Part shown: positions 18,217-26,165 of the stretch, in pieces
Numbering within the stretch: the stretch's first letter is position 1
Layout: every line of letters begins with the position of its first letter
Assembly (NCBI GenBank): GCA_000380225.1
Contig: KB904821.1
Span: 980,791 to 1,044,790 of the forward strand
DNA: 64,000 nt
DNA from: a filamentous cyanobacterium ESFC-1
GTDB taxonomy: Bacteria; Cyanobacteriota; Cyanobacteriia; Cyanobacteriales; Spirulinaceae
Direction: 5' to 3'
Program-made: the position numbers and the translations under genes
The notes under the pieces: generated by a model
Databases searched by the model: none
Told to the model about the DNA's origin: nothing
What the model saw: the letters and a program-made list of their open reading frames with translations, nothing else

Positions 18217-18942
18217 ATGGTGGTTCTTCCGAGTCTGAGCGATCGCAGCTTATGTGTTTTGCTGGTAGAAACCGATAAAACTTTTAGTGAAAGCGCCAGC
18301 ATCGATCTCCAAGAAGCAGGCTATGTCCCGGTTGTGGTTTCCGATACTCAAAAAGGATGGCTTCAACACAATCAACTACAGCCCGCGATGGTAGTTGTCG
18401 ATCGCAGTCTCACGGGAGAATCGGGTATTGATTTTTGCCGCCAAATTCGCCAATCGGGGAGTTGTACCCCTGTATTAATGCTGATGGCCACAGACTCAGT
18501 AGACGATCGCGTGGTGTGTTTAGAAGCCGGGGCAGATGATTATATTGTGAAGCCCTATCGCAGCGAAACTTTCCTAGAGTTGGTGCGTCTGTATCTGCAA
18601 CCTCCCACGACTGCCAGCGAGCAGTTGCGCTTTGGGGATTTGGCGCTAGATTTAGCCACTCGTCAGGCTTTTCGCCGCGATCCGACTCGTAGCAACGAAA
18701 CTGCAAGAGCGATTGACTTGACGATGAAGGAATTTGAACTCCTCAAGTATTTGATGATGCACCCCCGCGAAGTCCTCACCCGCGAACAAATTTTAGAAAA
18801 TGTCTGGGGTTACGATTTTATGGGCGAATCGAATGTGATTGAAGTCTATATTCGTTATTTACGCCTGAAAATCGAAGATGAAGGGGGCAAACGCCTGATT
18901 CAAACGGTGCGCGGTGTGGGTTATGTGTTACGGGAACCGTAG
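18217..18942 (+). CDS. OmpR-family response regulator with atypical receiver, NblR-like
   Basis: The 241-residue protein has a receiver domain (about 12-128) and a winged-helix DNA-binding domain (LTMKEFELLKYLMMHPREVL, then RYLRLKIEDEGGKRLIQTVRGVGYVL). In the receiver the acidic pocket is reduced to Glu18/Asp20. Asp62 (VVVDRSL) and Lys112 (VKPY) remain. The conserved Thr/Ser switch residue is replaced by Met90 (VLMLMATD). Such a pocket fits NblR, which controls phycobilisome degradation and can act without phosphorylation. The NblR identity is inferred from the receiver and context, not proven. It is probably co-transcribed with nadK. Confidence 0.75.
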   Translation: MVVLPSLSDRSLCVLLVETDKTFSESASIDLQEAGYVPVVVSDTQKGWLQHNQLQPAMVVVDRSLTGESGIDFCRQIRQSGSCTPVLMLMATDSVDDRVVCLEAGADDYIVKPYRSETFLELVRLYLQPPTTASEQLRFGDLALDLATRQAFRRDPTRSNETARAIDLTMKEFELLKYLMMHPREVLTREQILENVWGYDFMGESNVIEVYIRYLRLKIEDEGGKRLIQTVRGVGYVLREP

Positions 18943-18954
18943 TTTCTTCAGTTA

Positions 18955-19083
18955 ACAGTTTTTTGGGCAGTGGGCAGCTTTTTCAGTAATCAGTCATCAG
19001 TAATCGCCTCATCAGTTTTTTGGGCAATCGGCAATCGGCAATCGGTGTGTAGGGGCGGGGTTTCCCTGCCCAATAACCAACAA
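18955..19083. repeat. GGGCAGT and GGCAATC heptamers plus palindrome
   Basis: It contains GGGCAGTGGGCAGC, ATCAGTC units, three GGCAATC heptamers (about 19023-19044) and the imperfect palindrome GGGGCGGGGTTTCCCTGCCC (19052-19071), then CCAATAACCAACAA leading into the hairpin element. Confidence 0.8.
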
Positions 19084-19130
19084 CTGGTGCGACCCCGCGC
19101 CGCCGAAAGGCGCAAGGGAACGCGCACCAG
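19084..19130 (+). repeat. 47-bp nested inverted-repeat element, copy 1
   Basis: Outer arms CTGGTGCG and CGCACCAG enclose a second hairpin (GCGCC with GGCGC). It sits in the middle of a CCAATAA/CCAACAA array. Its reverse complement occurs at 23346-23392 with a single base difference in the inner loop. GC content is far above the flanking array. Confidence 0.85.
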
Positions 19131-19321
19131 AAATAACCAACAACCAACAACCAATAACCAACAACCAATAACCAATAACCAATAACCAACAACCAACAAC
19201 CAATAACCAACAACCAATAACCAACAACCAACAACCAATAACCAACAACCAATAACCAACAACCAATAACCAATAACCAATAACCAATAACCAATAACCA
19301 ATAACCAATAACCAATAACCA
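19131..19321. repeat. CCAATAA/CCAACAA heptamer array upstream of DUF192 gene
   Basis: About 26 tandem heptamers differ only at position 5 (T or C). The array ends about five bases before the ATG at 19327 and leaves no room for a normal Shine-Dalgarno. It occupies the whole 5' leader. Confidence 0.92.
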
Positions 19322-19326
19322 AATTT

Positions 19327-19866
19327 ATGATCCGCGAAATTAGTTTAATGTTGATCGTCAGCACAATGGTTTTGGGTTGTTCGACTCCGGCTGTGACCGA
19401 TTCGCAAGTCCCGGAAAGTGAAATGCAACCCCAGACTTTAGAAGCTCAACTGTCCCAAGAACAACCGCAACTTTTACCCGTGAGTGCCACAACAACTTTA
19501 GGCGGCGAAACGATTGAATTGGAAGTGACGCAGACTGCTCAACAACAAGCGTTAGGGTTAATGTTTCGCGATCGCGACAGCTTACCCGACGATCGCGGAA
19601 TGCTGTTTTCTTTCGATCCTGCCCGCGAAGTCAATTTTTGGATGTTGAATGTTAAAATCCCCTTGGACATGATCTTCCTGTATGAGGGGGAAGTGGTTTC
19701 GGTATTGACGGAAGTGCCGCCCTGTACCGAAGTGCCATGTCCGACTTATGGCCCGGATGGCCTTGTCGATCGCGTGATTGAGCTACGAGGAGGACGGGCG
19801 CAAGAGTTGGGGATTGCGGTGGGCGATCGCGTGGAAATCAGCTTTTTTGAAGACGTAGAATCTTAG
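19327..19866 (+). CDS. DUF192 family lipoprotein
   Basis: The 179-residue product has a lipoprotein signal (ISLMLIVSTMVLGCS; lipobox LGC, Cys18), a Gln/Pro-rich linker, then the DUF192 domain (about 55-175): QALGLMFRDRDSLPDDRGMLF, FWMLNVKIPLDMIFL and VIELRGGRAQELGI. The family is a small beta-barrel fold of unknown function found in the periplasm. The heptamer array ends five bases before the start, so ribosome recruitment must rely on the array sequence or be leaderless. Confidence 0.88.
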   Translation: MIREISLMLIVSTMVLGCSTPAVTDSQVPESEMQPQTLEAQLSQEQPQLLPVSATTTLGGETIELEVTQTAQQQALGLMFRDRDSLPDDRGMLFSFDPAREVNFWMLNVKIPLDMIFLYEGEVVSVLTEVPPCTEVPCPTYGPDGLVDRVIELRGGRAQELGIAVGDRVEISFFEDVES

Positions 19867-20535
19867 TTTCCCACAATCCTTAATTTTTTTGGTGAAAGTT
19901 ACTCAACTTGACCCAGAAGCGGTAAGATGGGCTTCTTAAAGCAGATGATTGGGGAGGAGAGAAAATTAGCCTCACAACGAGCCGTCAAATCTGGTTAGTG
20001 TTACAATTTGTAAAACTTCTTGCCAATTGAGCGAGATCGTTAATCTTCCGTCGGATAGATTGTTAAGTTTCTAAACACAAGATACGATAAAGTTCAATCA
20101 CCGTTAAAATCGGGAGATTTCCTAAGTTTTTTGAATTCAGAAATTTTACTAGGAAGTAGGGCTAGTCGTTTCGTGTGGTGTGAGTAAAGCGAGATTAACT
20201 CCAGCCCGGCAATCACGATTATAAAGTCAACATTGATTGAAAAACTAGGCGTTTAGCCCTTGTAGAAGACAATTATCTTCTAGGGGTCGATCTGTGGGCG
20301 ATCGCAGCGACCCTTTAAAAAATGAATGAAGATTGCTATCAACTTTGGCAATTAAAATCTCAACTTTTTGTGACTTAAAGCACAGGCGAGCGCCCCGATT
20401 AATTTAATAATAAGAAATACTTGAAAGTGAAGTCATGCCTTTGTTTTCGAGGTGTTTCTGACTGCTTTTTATCGCTTTAGCGATTTTTAATTTACAACTC
20501 AAATTCCCATTTAAAAAATTGAGGTCATCTAAAAA
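19867..20535. other. 669-base gene-free stretch with hairpins; possible small RNA
   Basis: No convincing ORF. Two hairpins overlap: TAGAAGA/TCTTCTA (20263-20282, extended by CCC/GGG) and GGGTCG/CGACCC (20284-20289, 20308-20313, followed by TTTAAAA). They compete for 20284-20286. A third hairpin ATCGC/GCGAT (20471-20484) is followed by TTTTAATTT. This could be a non-coding RNA or a leader of the DUF2949 gene. No known Rfam-type RNA was recognised. Confidence 0.4.
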
Positions 20536-20736
20536 ATGAAACCCGTTACCTATTCGCGCTTTATGAGCTTTCTCAAAGAAGAATTAGCGCTTTCCCATGA
20601 CTCCATTGCCATTGCTCAACGCTATTCCGAGAAAAATCCCGGCCCCTTGCCGATGATTTTGTGGCAATACGGTTTAGTCACTTTAGACCAACTCGATCGC
20701 ATCTTTGATTGGCTCGAAAGCGCTCCTTTACACTAA
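20536..20736 (+). CDS. DUF2949 family small protein
   Basis: The 66-residue protein contains YSRFMSFLKEELALSHDSIA and PGPLPMILWQYGLVTLDQLD, which I recognise as the cyanobacterial DUF2949 signature. It is soluble with no known function. A long gene-free, structured leader precedes it, which is unusual for such a short gene and suggests regulation at RNA level. Confidence 0.85.
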   Translation: MKPVTYSRFMSFLKEELALSHDSIAIAQRYSEKNPGPLPMILWQYGLVTLDQLDRIFDWLESAPLH

Positions 20737-20797
20737 AATCATTGAACAGTTAGCTAAAAACCCTCATGTCTAAAGAAATCATGCAGGATAATTTTAA

Positions 20798-20823
20798 GGG
20801 CGAGAAAACCTCGCCCAATCTTA
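20798..20823. terminator. Hairpin between DUF2949 gene and convergent hydrolase
   Basis: 7-bp stem GGGCGAG/CTCGCCC (20798-20804, 20810-20816) with a 5-base loop. The flanks are A/T-rich on both sides (TTTTAA before, AATCTTATTATT after), so it may serve both directions. Confidence 0.55.
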
Positions 20824-20879
20824 TTATTACGGGTTAAAATTTCCGGTTTTTCTTCCCCTTCAAGACCTCAAACTCGGCT

Positions 20880-21821
20880 TCAACTCGTTGGCATCAACTC
20901 AGACGTTTGCAACTTTTGAAGATACTGCCGTACCAAAGCAGTCATCACTTCAGGTACTTCCAGTTGCGGCGTTAAGCCCACATCCTCCAGTTCTCTAAAA
21001 TATTGAATCGCATCAGGATTCAACGCCGCCAAACGCCGCCCAATTTCAGGCCCCGTAAACTGGGACTTTTGCCCCCAAATCATCGCGGTAGGAATTGTCA
21101 GTTGGGTGACATACAGGGACAAATCAAAACACAAATCCCCCCGCACAAAAGACAACGCACTATATTCAGCATTATTTTGTTGAGCCGATTGTAAATAAGC
21201 TTGGACAATTTCCGAGTAAACTCGTTGAGGGCGAGCAAACTGGCGATTTTCTAAAAAATTACGAATCCCCCCTTCCGTCGCGACACCCGCGCTATAGATA
21301 AAGCGGTCTAAAATCGGCGTTGTGACCAACTGAGCAAAAAAGCTGCGACTGTAGTCTTCGCCAAAATCAGACAATCCTGCCGGAGTGGTGAGAATGAGGC
21401 ATTTGAATAAATCAGGACGTTCGATAGCCGCCCGAATCACAATAGCCGCCGTCAGAGAAGACGCAACAACCGCCGTGGGTTGATCCGCCGTTTGCTCGAT
21501 AAATTCAATAATGGTTTGGATATAGTCTTGGGGTTTATAGTTGCGTTCGGGATGGTCAGAACGTCCCCATCCGATTAAATCCGGGGCAATCACCCGATAG
21601 TCGGGAATAAAGGCAGGATAGACTTTTGACCATTCATAAGCCGAAGAACCCCCGCCAAAGCCGTGTAAAAAAACAAGGCTGGGTCGAGGGTCATTTTCGG
21701 TAACTTCGGGCCAAGGGTCTTTTGTGGGCGTGTAGTACACCATCGTTCCGAGGGAAGTCACCACGGAATTGCGTTCTATACCTAGGGGTTCGATCATAGC
21801 GCTTGGGGTCTCCTGAGTCAT
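20880..21821 (-). CDS. Alpha/beta-fold hydrolase
   Basis: The ATG at 21821 (MTQETPSAMIEPLG) gives 313 residues; a TTG five codons upstream is less likely. The oxyanion motif is LVFLHGFGGGSSAYEW. The strand-turn DYRVIAPDLIGWGRSDHP is followed by the nucleophile elbow VVASSLTAA, in which the usual Gly-x-Ser-x-Gly is degenerate (A-S-S-L-T). No catalytic-His segment is clear at the end (DVGLTPQLEVPEVM); the position where GHxPxxE is usual reads VGLTPQLE, so His seems absent. It may be a non-catalytic or altered member. Cytoplasmic; substrate unknown. Confidence 0.82.
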   Translation of the reverse strand: MTQETPSAMIEPLGIERNSVVTSLGTMVYYTPTKDPWPEVTENDPRPSLVFLHGFGGGSSAYEWSKVYPAFIPDYRVIAPDLIGWGRSDHPERNYKPQDYIQTIIEFIEQTADQPTAVVASSLTAAIVIRAAIERPDLFKCLILTTPAGLSDFGEDYSRSFFAQLVTTPILDRFIYSAGVATEGGIRNFLENRQFARPQRVYSEIVQAYLQSAQQNNAEYSALSFVRGDLCFDLSLYVTQLTIPTAMIWGQKSQFTGPEIGRRLAALNPDAIQYFRELEDVGLTPQLEVPEVMTALVRQYLQKLQTSELMPTS

Positions 21822-22146
21822 TTGGCATACCCTCAAGGTACTACTAAAGTCGGGTGTTGCTAGTCTAGCTTGGGGCAGATTCTTGAATTAGAAAAATCAG
21901 CATTACGAAATATGCTCGGAATTTTACGAAATCATGGTTTGGGAGCGTGAAGGGTCTTATATGTTCGCTCTAAAAACTGTCACGTTGGTTTAAGACAGCG
22001 ATCGCGTCAGCTTTTAATTTGAAATTATAAGAAGAAAAAAGCATGACTCTTGACTTTAAAAGTTAGTTCTATTGAGCGATGTAAGAGTATAAAATTTCCG
22101 TTAAATTTTGAATTATACAGATTAAAAAATCAGAGGGGAGGTTCAG
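21822..22146. other. Gene-free divergent promoter region
   Basis: A/T-rich spacer between two divergent genes with one HIP1-like site (about 21998). No ORF or hairpin of note is seen. Confidence 0.5.
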
Positions 22147-22605
22147 ATGTTATCACAAGTTTTCACTTCATTTTGGGCGAAATTAAATTTAGCAGTCGTC
22201 GCGAGTATGGGTGTTGTTGCTACAACTGGAATGCCCGTGACTGCTTCAGAATCTCCCCTCGCAGATGGGGTTTATCTCTACGGTCAAGCCCCCCAACCGG
22301 AAGTTATCGGTAGTGAATATTTAGTGTTTGAAGTGGAAAATGGTGAAGCCCAAGGTGCTATTTACTACCCTGCTTCTGAATTTAATTGTTTTACCGCAGA
22401 TATCAATAATCAGTCCATGAATTTGGCGATTGTTGACCCTTTTGATCGTGCTGTTTATCCTTACGAAATTGCGGTAAATATGAACGGAGACATTGCCGGA
22501 CGCGATCGCGCTACCTTGGTGGCAGAACTCGAAGGTTATCATGAGTTAGAAGCCATCAGCAACAACGATCGCCGCATCTTAGAAACTTGTCAAAACGATC
22601 TTTAA
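22147..22605 (+). CDS. Secreted conserved cyanobacterial protein of unknown function
   Basis: The start has a Shine-Dalgarno (GAGGGGAGG, nine bases upstream). The 152-residue product has a signal peptide (KLNLAVVASMGVVATTGMPVTASES, cleavage near residue 35). The mature part has DGVYLYGQAPQPEVIGSEYLVFEV and GAIYYPASEFNCFTADI, a pattern common in cyanobacterial hypothetical proteins. No enzyme motif is seen. Two Cys (FNCF, ETCQ) could form a periplasmic disulfide. Its stop overlaps the end of convergent cobO by four bases. Confidence 0.82.
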   Translation: MLSQVFTSFWAKLNLAVVASMGVVATTGMPVTASESPLADGVYLYGQAPQPEVIGSEYLVFEVENGEAQGAIYYPASEFNCFTADINNQSMNLAIVDPFDRAVYPYEIAVNMNGDIAGRDRATLVAELEGYHELEAISNNDRRILETCQNDL

Positions 22606-23219
22606 TATTCGATTCCCGCTTGGGCTTTCACTCCTTGACTGCGGAAAGGATGCTTCACTAACGTCATTTCTGTGACCAAATCCGCACAATCAATGAGTTC
22701 GGCAGGCGCACCCCGTCCGGTTAAAATAACGTGATTGGCCTCCGGTTTCTCTTGGAGTCCGGCAATAATGGTGTTGACATCGAGATAGCCCAATTTCAGG
22801 GCGATGTTAACCTCATCGAGTAAGACCAAATGATAATCGGGATTGCGAATATAATCTAACGCCGTTTGCCAAGCCCCTTCTGCTTTGAGAATATCGCGGT
22901 CTCGATCTTGGGTTTCCCAGGTAAATCCTTCCCCCATCGCTTCAAAAACAAGCTGTTCTCCCCAACGGCTAAAAAAGGCTTTTTCGGCGGGTTCCCAAGC
23001 ACCTTTGATAAACTGAACAATGGCAACACGATAACCATGGCCGAGCGATCGCGCTACCATCCCTAACGCTGCTGTAGTTTTGCCTTTACCATTCCCGGTA
23101 TGAACGATAATCAGCCCTTTTTCGAGGGATTTTTCTTTTAAGCGCTGTTCTTGAACTTCTTTGCGCTTCTGCATTTTTTGTTTGTATTGTTCGGGCGTTA
23201 GTCCTGGGTCTTTTGTCAT
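22602..23219 (-). CDS. cobO: Cob(I)yrinic acid a,c-diamide adenosyltransferase
   Basis: This 205-residue CobA/CobO/BtuR-type ATP:corrinoid adenosyltransferase attaches the adenosyl group in vitamin B12 synthesis. The Walker A motif is GNGKGKTT (42-49), followed by FIKGAWEPAEKAFF, LDEVNIALKLGYL and LTGRGAPAELIDCADLVTEM. The gene is intact. Just upstream of its ATG (four bases) lies a long TTGGTTG heptamer array on the plus strand, so the 5' leader is repeat DNA. CbiC, another B12 gene, is 7 kb away. Confidence 0.94.
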   Translation of the reverse strand: MTKDPGLTPEQYKQKMQKRKEVQEQRLKEKSLEKGLIIVHTGNGKGKTTAALGMVARSLGHGYRVAIVQFIKGAWEPAEKAFFSRWGEQLVFEAMGEGFTWETQDRDRDILKAEGAWQTALDYIRNPDYHLVLLDEVNIALKLGYLDVNTIIAGLQEKPEANHVILTGRGAPAELIDCADLVTEMTLVKHPFRSQGVKAQAGIEY

Positions 23220-23222
23220 TAT

Positions 23223-23345
23223 GTTGGTTGTTGGTTGTTGGTTGTTGGTTGTTGGTTGTTGGTTATTGGTTGTTGGTTATTGGTTGTTGGTTGTTGGTTG
23301 TTGGTTGTTGGTTATTGGTTGTTGGTTATTGGTTATTGGTTATTT
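23223..23345. repeat. TTGGTTG/TTGGTTA heptamer array upstream of cobO
   Basis: About 17 tandem heptamers, the reverse complement of the CCAATAA/CCAACAA type. It begins four bases from the cobO start codon and is interrupted by the 47-bp inverted repeat before continuing briefly. Confidence 0.92.
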
Positions 23346-23392
23346 CTGGTGCGCGTTCCCTTGCGCCTTACGGCGGCGCGGGGTCGCACCAG
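23346..23392 (-). repeat. 47-bp nested inverted-repeat element, copy 2
   Basis: It is identical to the reverse complement of 19084-19130 except for one base in the central loop (GCCGTAAGG against GCCGAAAGG). The array around it is also reversed, so element and array moved or duplicated together. Confidence 0.85.
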
Positions 23393-23681
23393 TTATTGGT
23401 TGTTGGGCAGGGAAAAGATCGCCCCTACATAACGATTGCCCACTGCCTACAGCAAAGCTGCCCAAGACCCACTGCCCAAAACACTGATTACTGATAACTC
23501 TCTTTGAAACGTTAATTTCACTTTTTCGGGCTGTAACGCCTATAAGCGTCTAGCTTTTAGCCTTTTTAAAACTAACCCCTAAAAACCAAAGTTTCTGATC
23601 CTCTTTCTGGGGTAGAATTCAACTCCCCCCTACAGCAAAGCTGCCCACAGCAAAGCTGCCCCTTAGAGACTGATAACTGAA
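23393..23681 (+). repeat. Residual heptamers and dispersed 185-bp repeat (family A)
   Basis: It runs from TTATTGGTTGTTGGGCAGGG through GATTGCCCACTGCC units and then the family A body: ACTCTCTTTGAAACGTTAAT, GGGCTGTAACGCC, TCTAGCTTTTAGCC, CAAAGTTTCTGATCC and CTGGGGTAGAATTC. It ends CTGATAACTGAAC at the stop codon of the DUF2993 gene. Confidence 0.85.
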
Positions 23682-24398
23682 CTAGGGCATCACCCGCAAG
23701 CCCCCTTGAACAACAATCTGACCGGGATTGAGATGTAGGGCTTCGAGGTTGACTTCTTCCCCCAAATCGATTTCAAAACGATCGAGATGAACCGGAGGAA
23801 GCAGGGGAGGTGCGACAATTTCGGTTTGGGATAAGCGCAAGCAGTGGGGGTTTGCCAGGTCGAGTTGAGTTTCTAGGGTAATTGGGATTATCTTTTTATC
23901 AACATTTGTTACAATTCCTTTGAGTTTTAGAGAATTGGGGGTAATCGAGGCATTATGCCAATGTAAGGGCCAATCTTGGATTGAAGGTAGGGTTGTCGCG
24001 ATATCACTCGCTGCCATTAAAGTAGACAATAAGTCTTTAATGGCCGTAGAGAGTAGAGGAGACAACAGTGAGGCTTGCAGATCGGCTTGAGACAAAGACA
24101 CTTCCCCAGTAACCGGGATAGGTTCTAGTAATTGTAAAGCCTGGCCTTTGACCACTTGACCCAAGTTAACCCGAATATTTTGGGCATGGAGTTGAATTTG
24201 GGTGAAATGTAGACCTTGATACACCGCTTTAGCCGCCCCTAGGGAAACATAAGGGATGAATCCGGTTAAAATTTGACGATTTTTACCGATAATTTCCAAG
24301 TCTAGCTCGTCGATGGATTCTACTTGCGATCGCAACCACAAGCGAACGGCAGGGGATAAAACTTGACTAATAATTTGACGGGAAGATCGGAGTGTCAT
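23682..24398 (-). CDS. DUF2993 family lipid-binding-like protein
   Basis: The 238-residue protein starts SSRQIISQVLSPAVRLWLRS. Its segments FIPYVSLGAAKAVYQGLHFT, LQLLEPIPVTGEVSLSQADL and LSPLLSTAIKDLL fit the DUF2993 (LmeA-like) family, thought to have a lipid-binding beta-rich fold. No signal peptide is seen, although the family is often membrane-associated. The stop codon is flush with a family A repeat. Confidence 0.82.
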   Translation of the reverse strand: MTLRSSRQIISQVLSPAVRLWLRSQVESIDELDLEIIGKNRQILTGFIPYVSLGAAKAVYQGLHFTQIQLHAQNIRVNLGQVVKGQALQLLEPIPVTGEVSLSQADLQASLLSPLLSTAIKDLLSTLMAASDIATTLPSIQDWPLHWHNASITPNSLKLKGIVTNVDKKIIPITLETQLDLANPHCLRLSQTEIVAPPLLPPVHLDRFEIDLGEEVNLEALHLNPGQIVVQGGLRVMP

Positions 24399-24564
24399 GT
24401 TGACTCAAAATAGGCTTAATGCCAGCTTAAGATAGCGAAAATCATAAATTCATTCAGTAGACGGGTACAGTCATCTTGTAATATTTGTACATAGTTTATC
24501 GTTAATTACAGACGAGTTCGTTTTAATTCCCACATTCTGGCAACGCCGACGACTACAGTAACTT

Positions 24565-25359
24565 ATGAAGGAGAGGGTTCAAAAAATCATAGCGCAATGG
24601 GGCATTGCCTCGCGTCGCCAAGCAGAAGCGATGATTTTAGAAGGTCGCGTGCGCTTGAATGGCGAAATTGTGCAAATTGGGCAAAAAGCCGACCCCAATC
24701 GGGATCGCTTAGAGGTAGATGGCCGCCCCTTGCGATCGCGCAATCGACCCGATCGTTTATACTTACTCCTTCACAAACCCAAAGGAGTCGTGTCCACTTG
24801 TCACGATCCCCAAGGTCGTAAAACCGTGATGGACTTACTGCCCAAATCTTGGCGACAAGGCCAAGGCATTCATCCCATTGGACGGTTAGATATTGATTCG
24901 ACTGGGGCATTATTATTAACAAACGATGGCGAGTTGACCCAAGCGATCGCCCACCCTCGTTCCCATCTAACAAAACTGTATCATGTTTGGATTGCCGGGC
25001 ATCCTTCTGTTTCTACCTTACAAGCTTGGCGACAGGGTGTAATTCTCGATGATCAAAAAACTTTACCCGCCGTTGTCAAAGTGTTGACCGAGCAAGCCGA
25101 GCGAACCCTGCTGGCGATTGAGCTACGAGAAGGTCGAAATCGGCAAATCCGTCGCGTGGCCGAACAATTGGGCCATCCGGTTTTAAAATTACATCGAGTC
25201 GCGATTGGACCGATTCAACTCCAAGGAACCGATCGACAACGGTTAGCCGCAGGTCAGTGTCGTTCTCTGAGTGCGAGAGAACTCCGAGCGATTCGCAAAG
25301 CCAGCGATCTTGCGGCTTCAGGCAATGGTCTACAGAGCGTACAGGAGAACCTACCATGA
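24565..25359 (+). CDS. RsuA/RluB-family pseudouridine synthase
   Basis: The 264-residue protein has an N-terminal S4 RNA-binding domain (RVQKIIAQWGIASRRQAEAM), then LLLHKPKGVVSTCHDPQGRK and the catalytic motif HPIGRLDIDSTGALLLTNDG with the nucleophile Asp, followed by EGRNRQIRRVAEQLGHPVLK. This is the RluB/RluE/RsuA branch, which modifies rRNA; the exact site is not determined. The next gene overlaps its stop (ATGA), so the two are translationally coupled. Confidence 0.93.
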   Translation: MKERVQKIIAQWGIASRRQAEAMILEGRVRLNGEIVQIGQKADPNRDRLEVDGRPLRSRNRPDRLYLLLHKPKGVVSTCHDPQGRKTVMDLLPKSWRQGQGIHPIGRLDIDSTGALLLTNDGELTQAIAHPRSHLTKLYHVWIAGHPSVSTLQAWRQGVILDDQKTLPAVVKVLTEQAERTLLAIELREGRNRQIRRVAEQLGHPVLKLHRVAIGPIQLQGTDRQRLAAGQCRSLSARELRAIRKASDLAASGNGLQSVQENLP

Positions 25360-26162
25360 CAAATTACCCTCAAAACTCATCCTTTCGACCGGATCAAATC
25401 GAAAAAATTCGGGAAATTAGCGAATATTTACGTCAAGTCCGCGAAGAAAATGGGCGATCGCTCCATCAAATCGCCACCGAAACTCGTATCTCCCTGCGCT
25501 TGCTCAAAGCCCTCGAAGCCCTCGAACTCTCGGCTCTCCCAGAAACGGTTTATCTCCAAGGATTAATCCAAAAATATGGCAATGCTTTGGGGCTGAATGG
25601 TCGTGAATTAGCCCAAAAAATTCCGCAGTCTGACATTCTAAAAGGGATTACTCCGTCTTGGCAACCCCTACGACCCAGACGACCCAGGGCAGTCCATTTA
25701 TATTTTGTTTATATTTTGGTTTTGATTGGGGCAATTAGCGGCATTTCCTACGGATTGCAGCGTCCGAGTTGGCAAGCCGAAAATGAGGAAGACAATCCCA
25801 CTGTTGCCACCGAAGCCTCCCCATCTCCGAATTTAACGACTTCTCCTGAAACAGATACCCCTTCTGGCAACAACACCATCTCAGCCAGCAATCGGCCGCC
25901 CAACGATGTGGTGGTGGTAGATGTGACCCTACAAGAAGATAGCTGGCTCGAAGTGGTCGCCGACGGTCAGCCGGAGTTTGAGGGCATTCTCAAACGAGGA
26001 GAAAAGCGCACCTGGGAAGCCGACCAAGAAATCCGCGTGCGGGCTGGAAATGCAGGGGGTGTGGTCATTACTGTGAATAACGAGCAACCCACCCCCCTCG
26101 GAGAACGAGGCCAAGTCGAAACCGTGACTTATCAAGCCCCGGAACCCGCGCCTCGTTCCTAA
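25356..26162 (+). CDS. RodZ-like helix-turn-helix membrane protein
   Basis: The start ATG at 25356 overlaps the stop of the pseudouridine synthase gene; the frame is open further upstream but inside that gene. The 268-residue product has an Xre-type HTH (IREISEYLRQVREENGRSLH, ETRISLRLLKALEALELSAL, YLQGLIQKYGNALGL), one membrane span (YFVYILVLIGAISGISYGL, about 115-133), an acidic Ser/Thr/Pro linker and a C-terminal DUF4115 beta domain (EDSWLEVVADGQPEFEGIL, KRTWEADQEIRVRAGNAG). This is the RodZ layout, which links MreB to cell-shape control. Filamentous cyanobacteria keep such proteins; direct evidence for shape function is lacking here. Confidence 0.85.
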   Translation: MTNYPQNSSFRPDQIEKIREISEYLRQVREENGRSLHQIATETRISLRLLKALEALELSALPETVYLQGLIQKYGNALGLNGRELAQKIPQSDILKGITPSWQPLRPRRPRAVHLYFVYILVLIGAISGISYGLQRPSWQAENEEDNPTVATEASPSPNLTTSPETDTPSGNNTISASNRPPNDVVVVDVTLQEDSWLEVVADGQPEFEGILKRGEKRTWEADQEIRVRAGNAGGVVITVNNEQPTPLGERGQVETVTYQAPEPAPRS

Positions 26163-26165
26163 AGA

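Noticed and set aside
18983..19364. Long overlapping minus-strand ORFs encoding VIGYWLLV-type repeats
   Set aside because: They are only translations of the heptamer array; all frames stay open because period 7 lacks stops. Same for 4912-5223, 23161-23494 and 50637-50854.
19867..20535. 6S RNA, SRP RNA, Yfr1 or RNase P RNA
   Set aside because: Searched for their characteristic words by eye without success; only hairpins are seen, so no named RNA is called.
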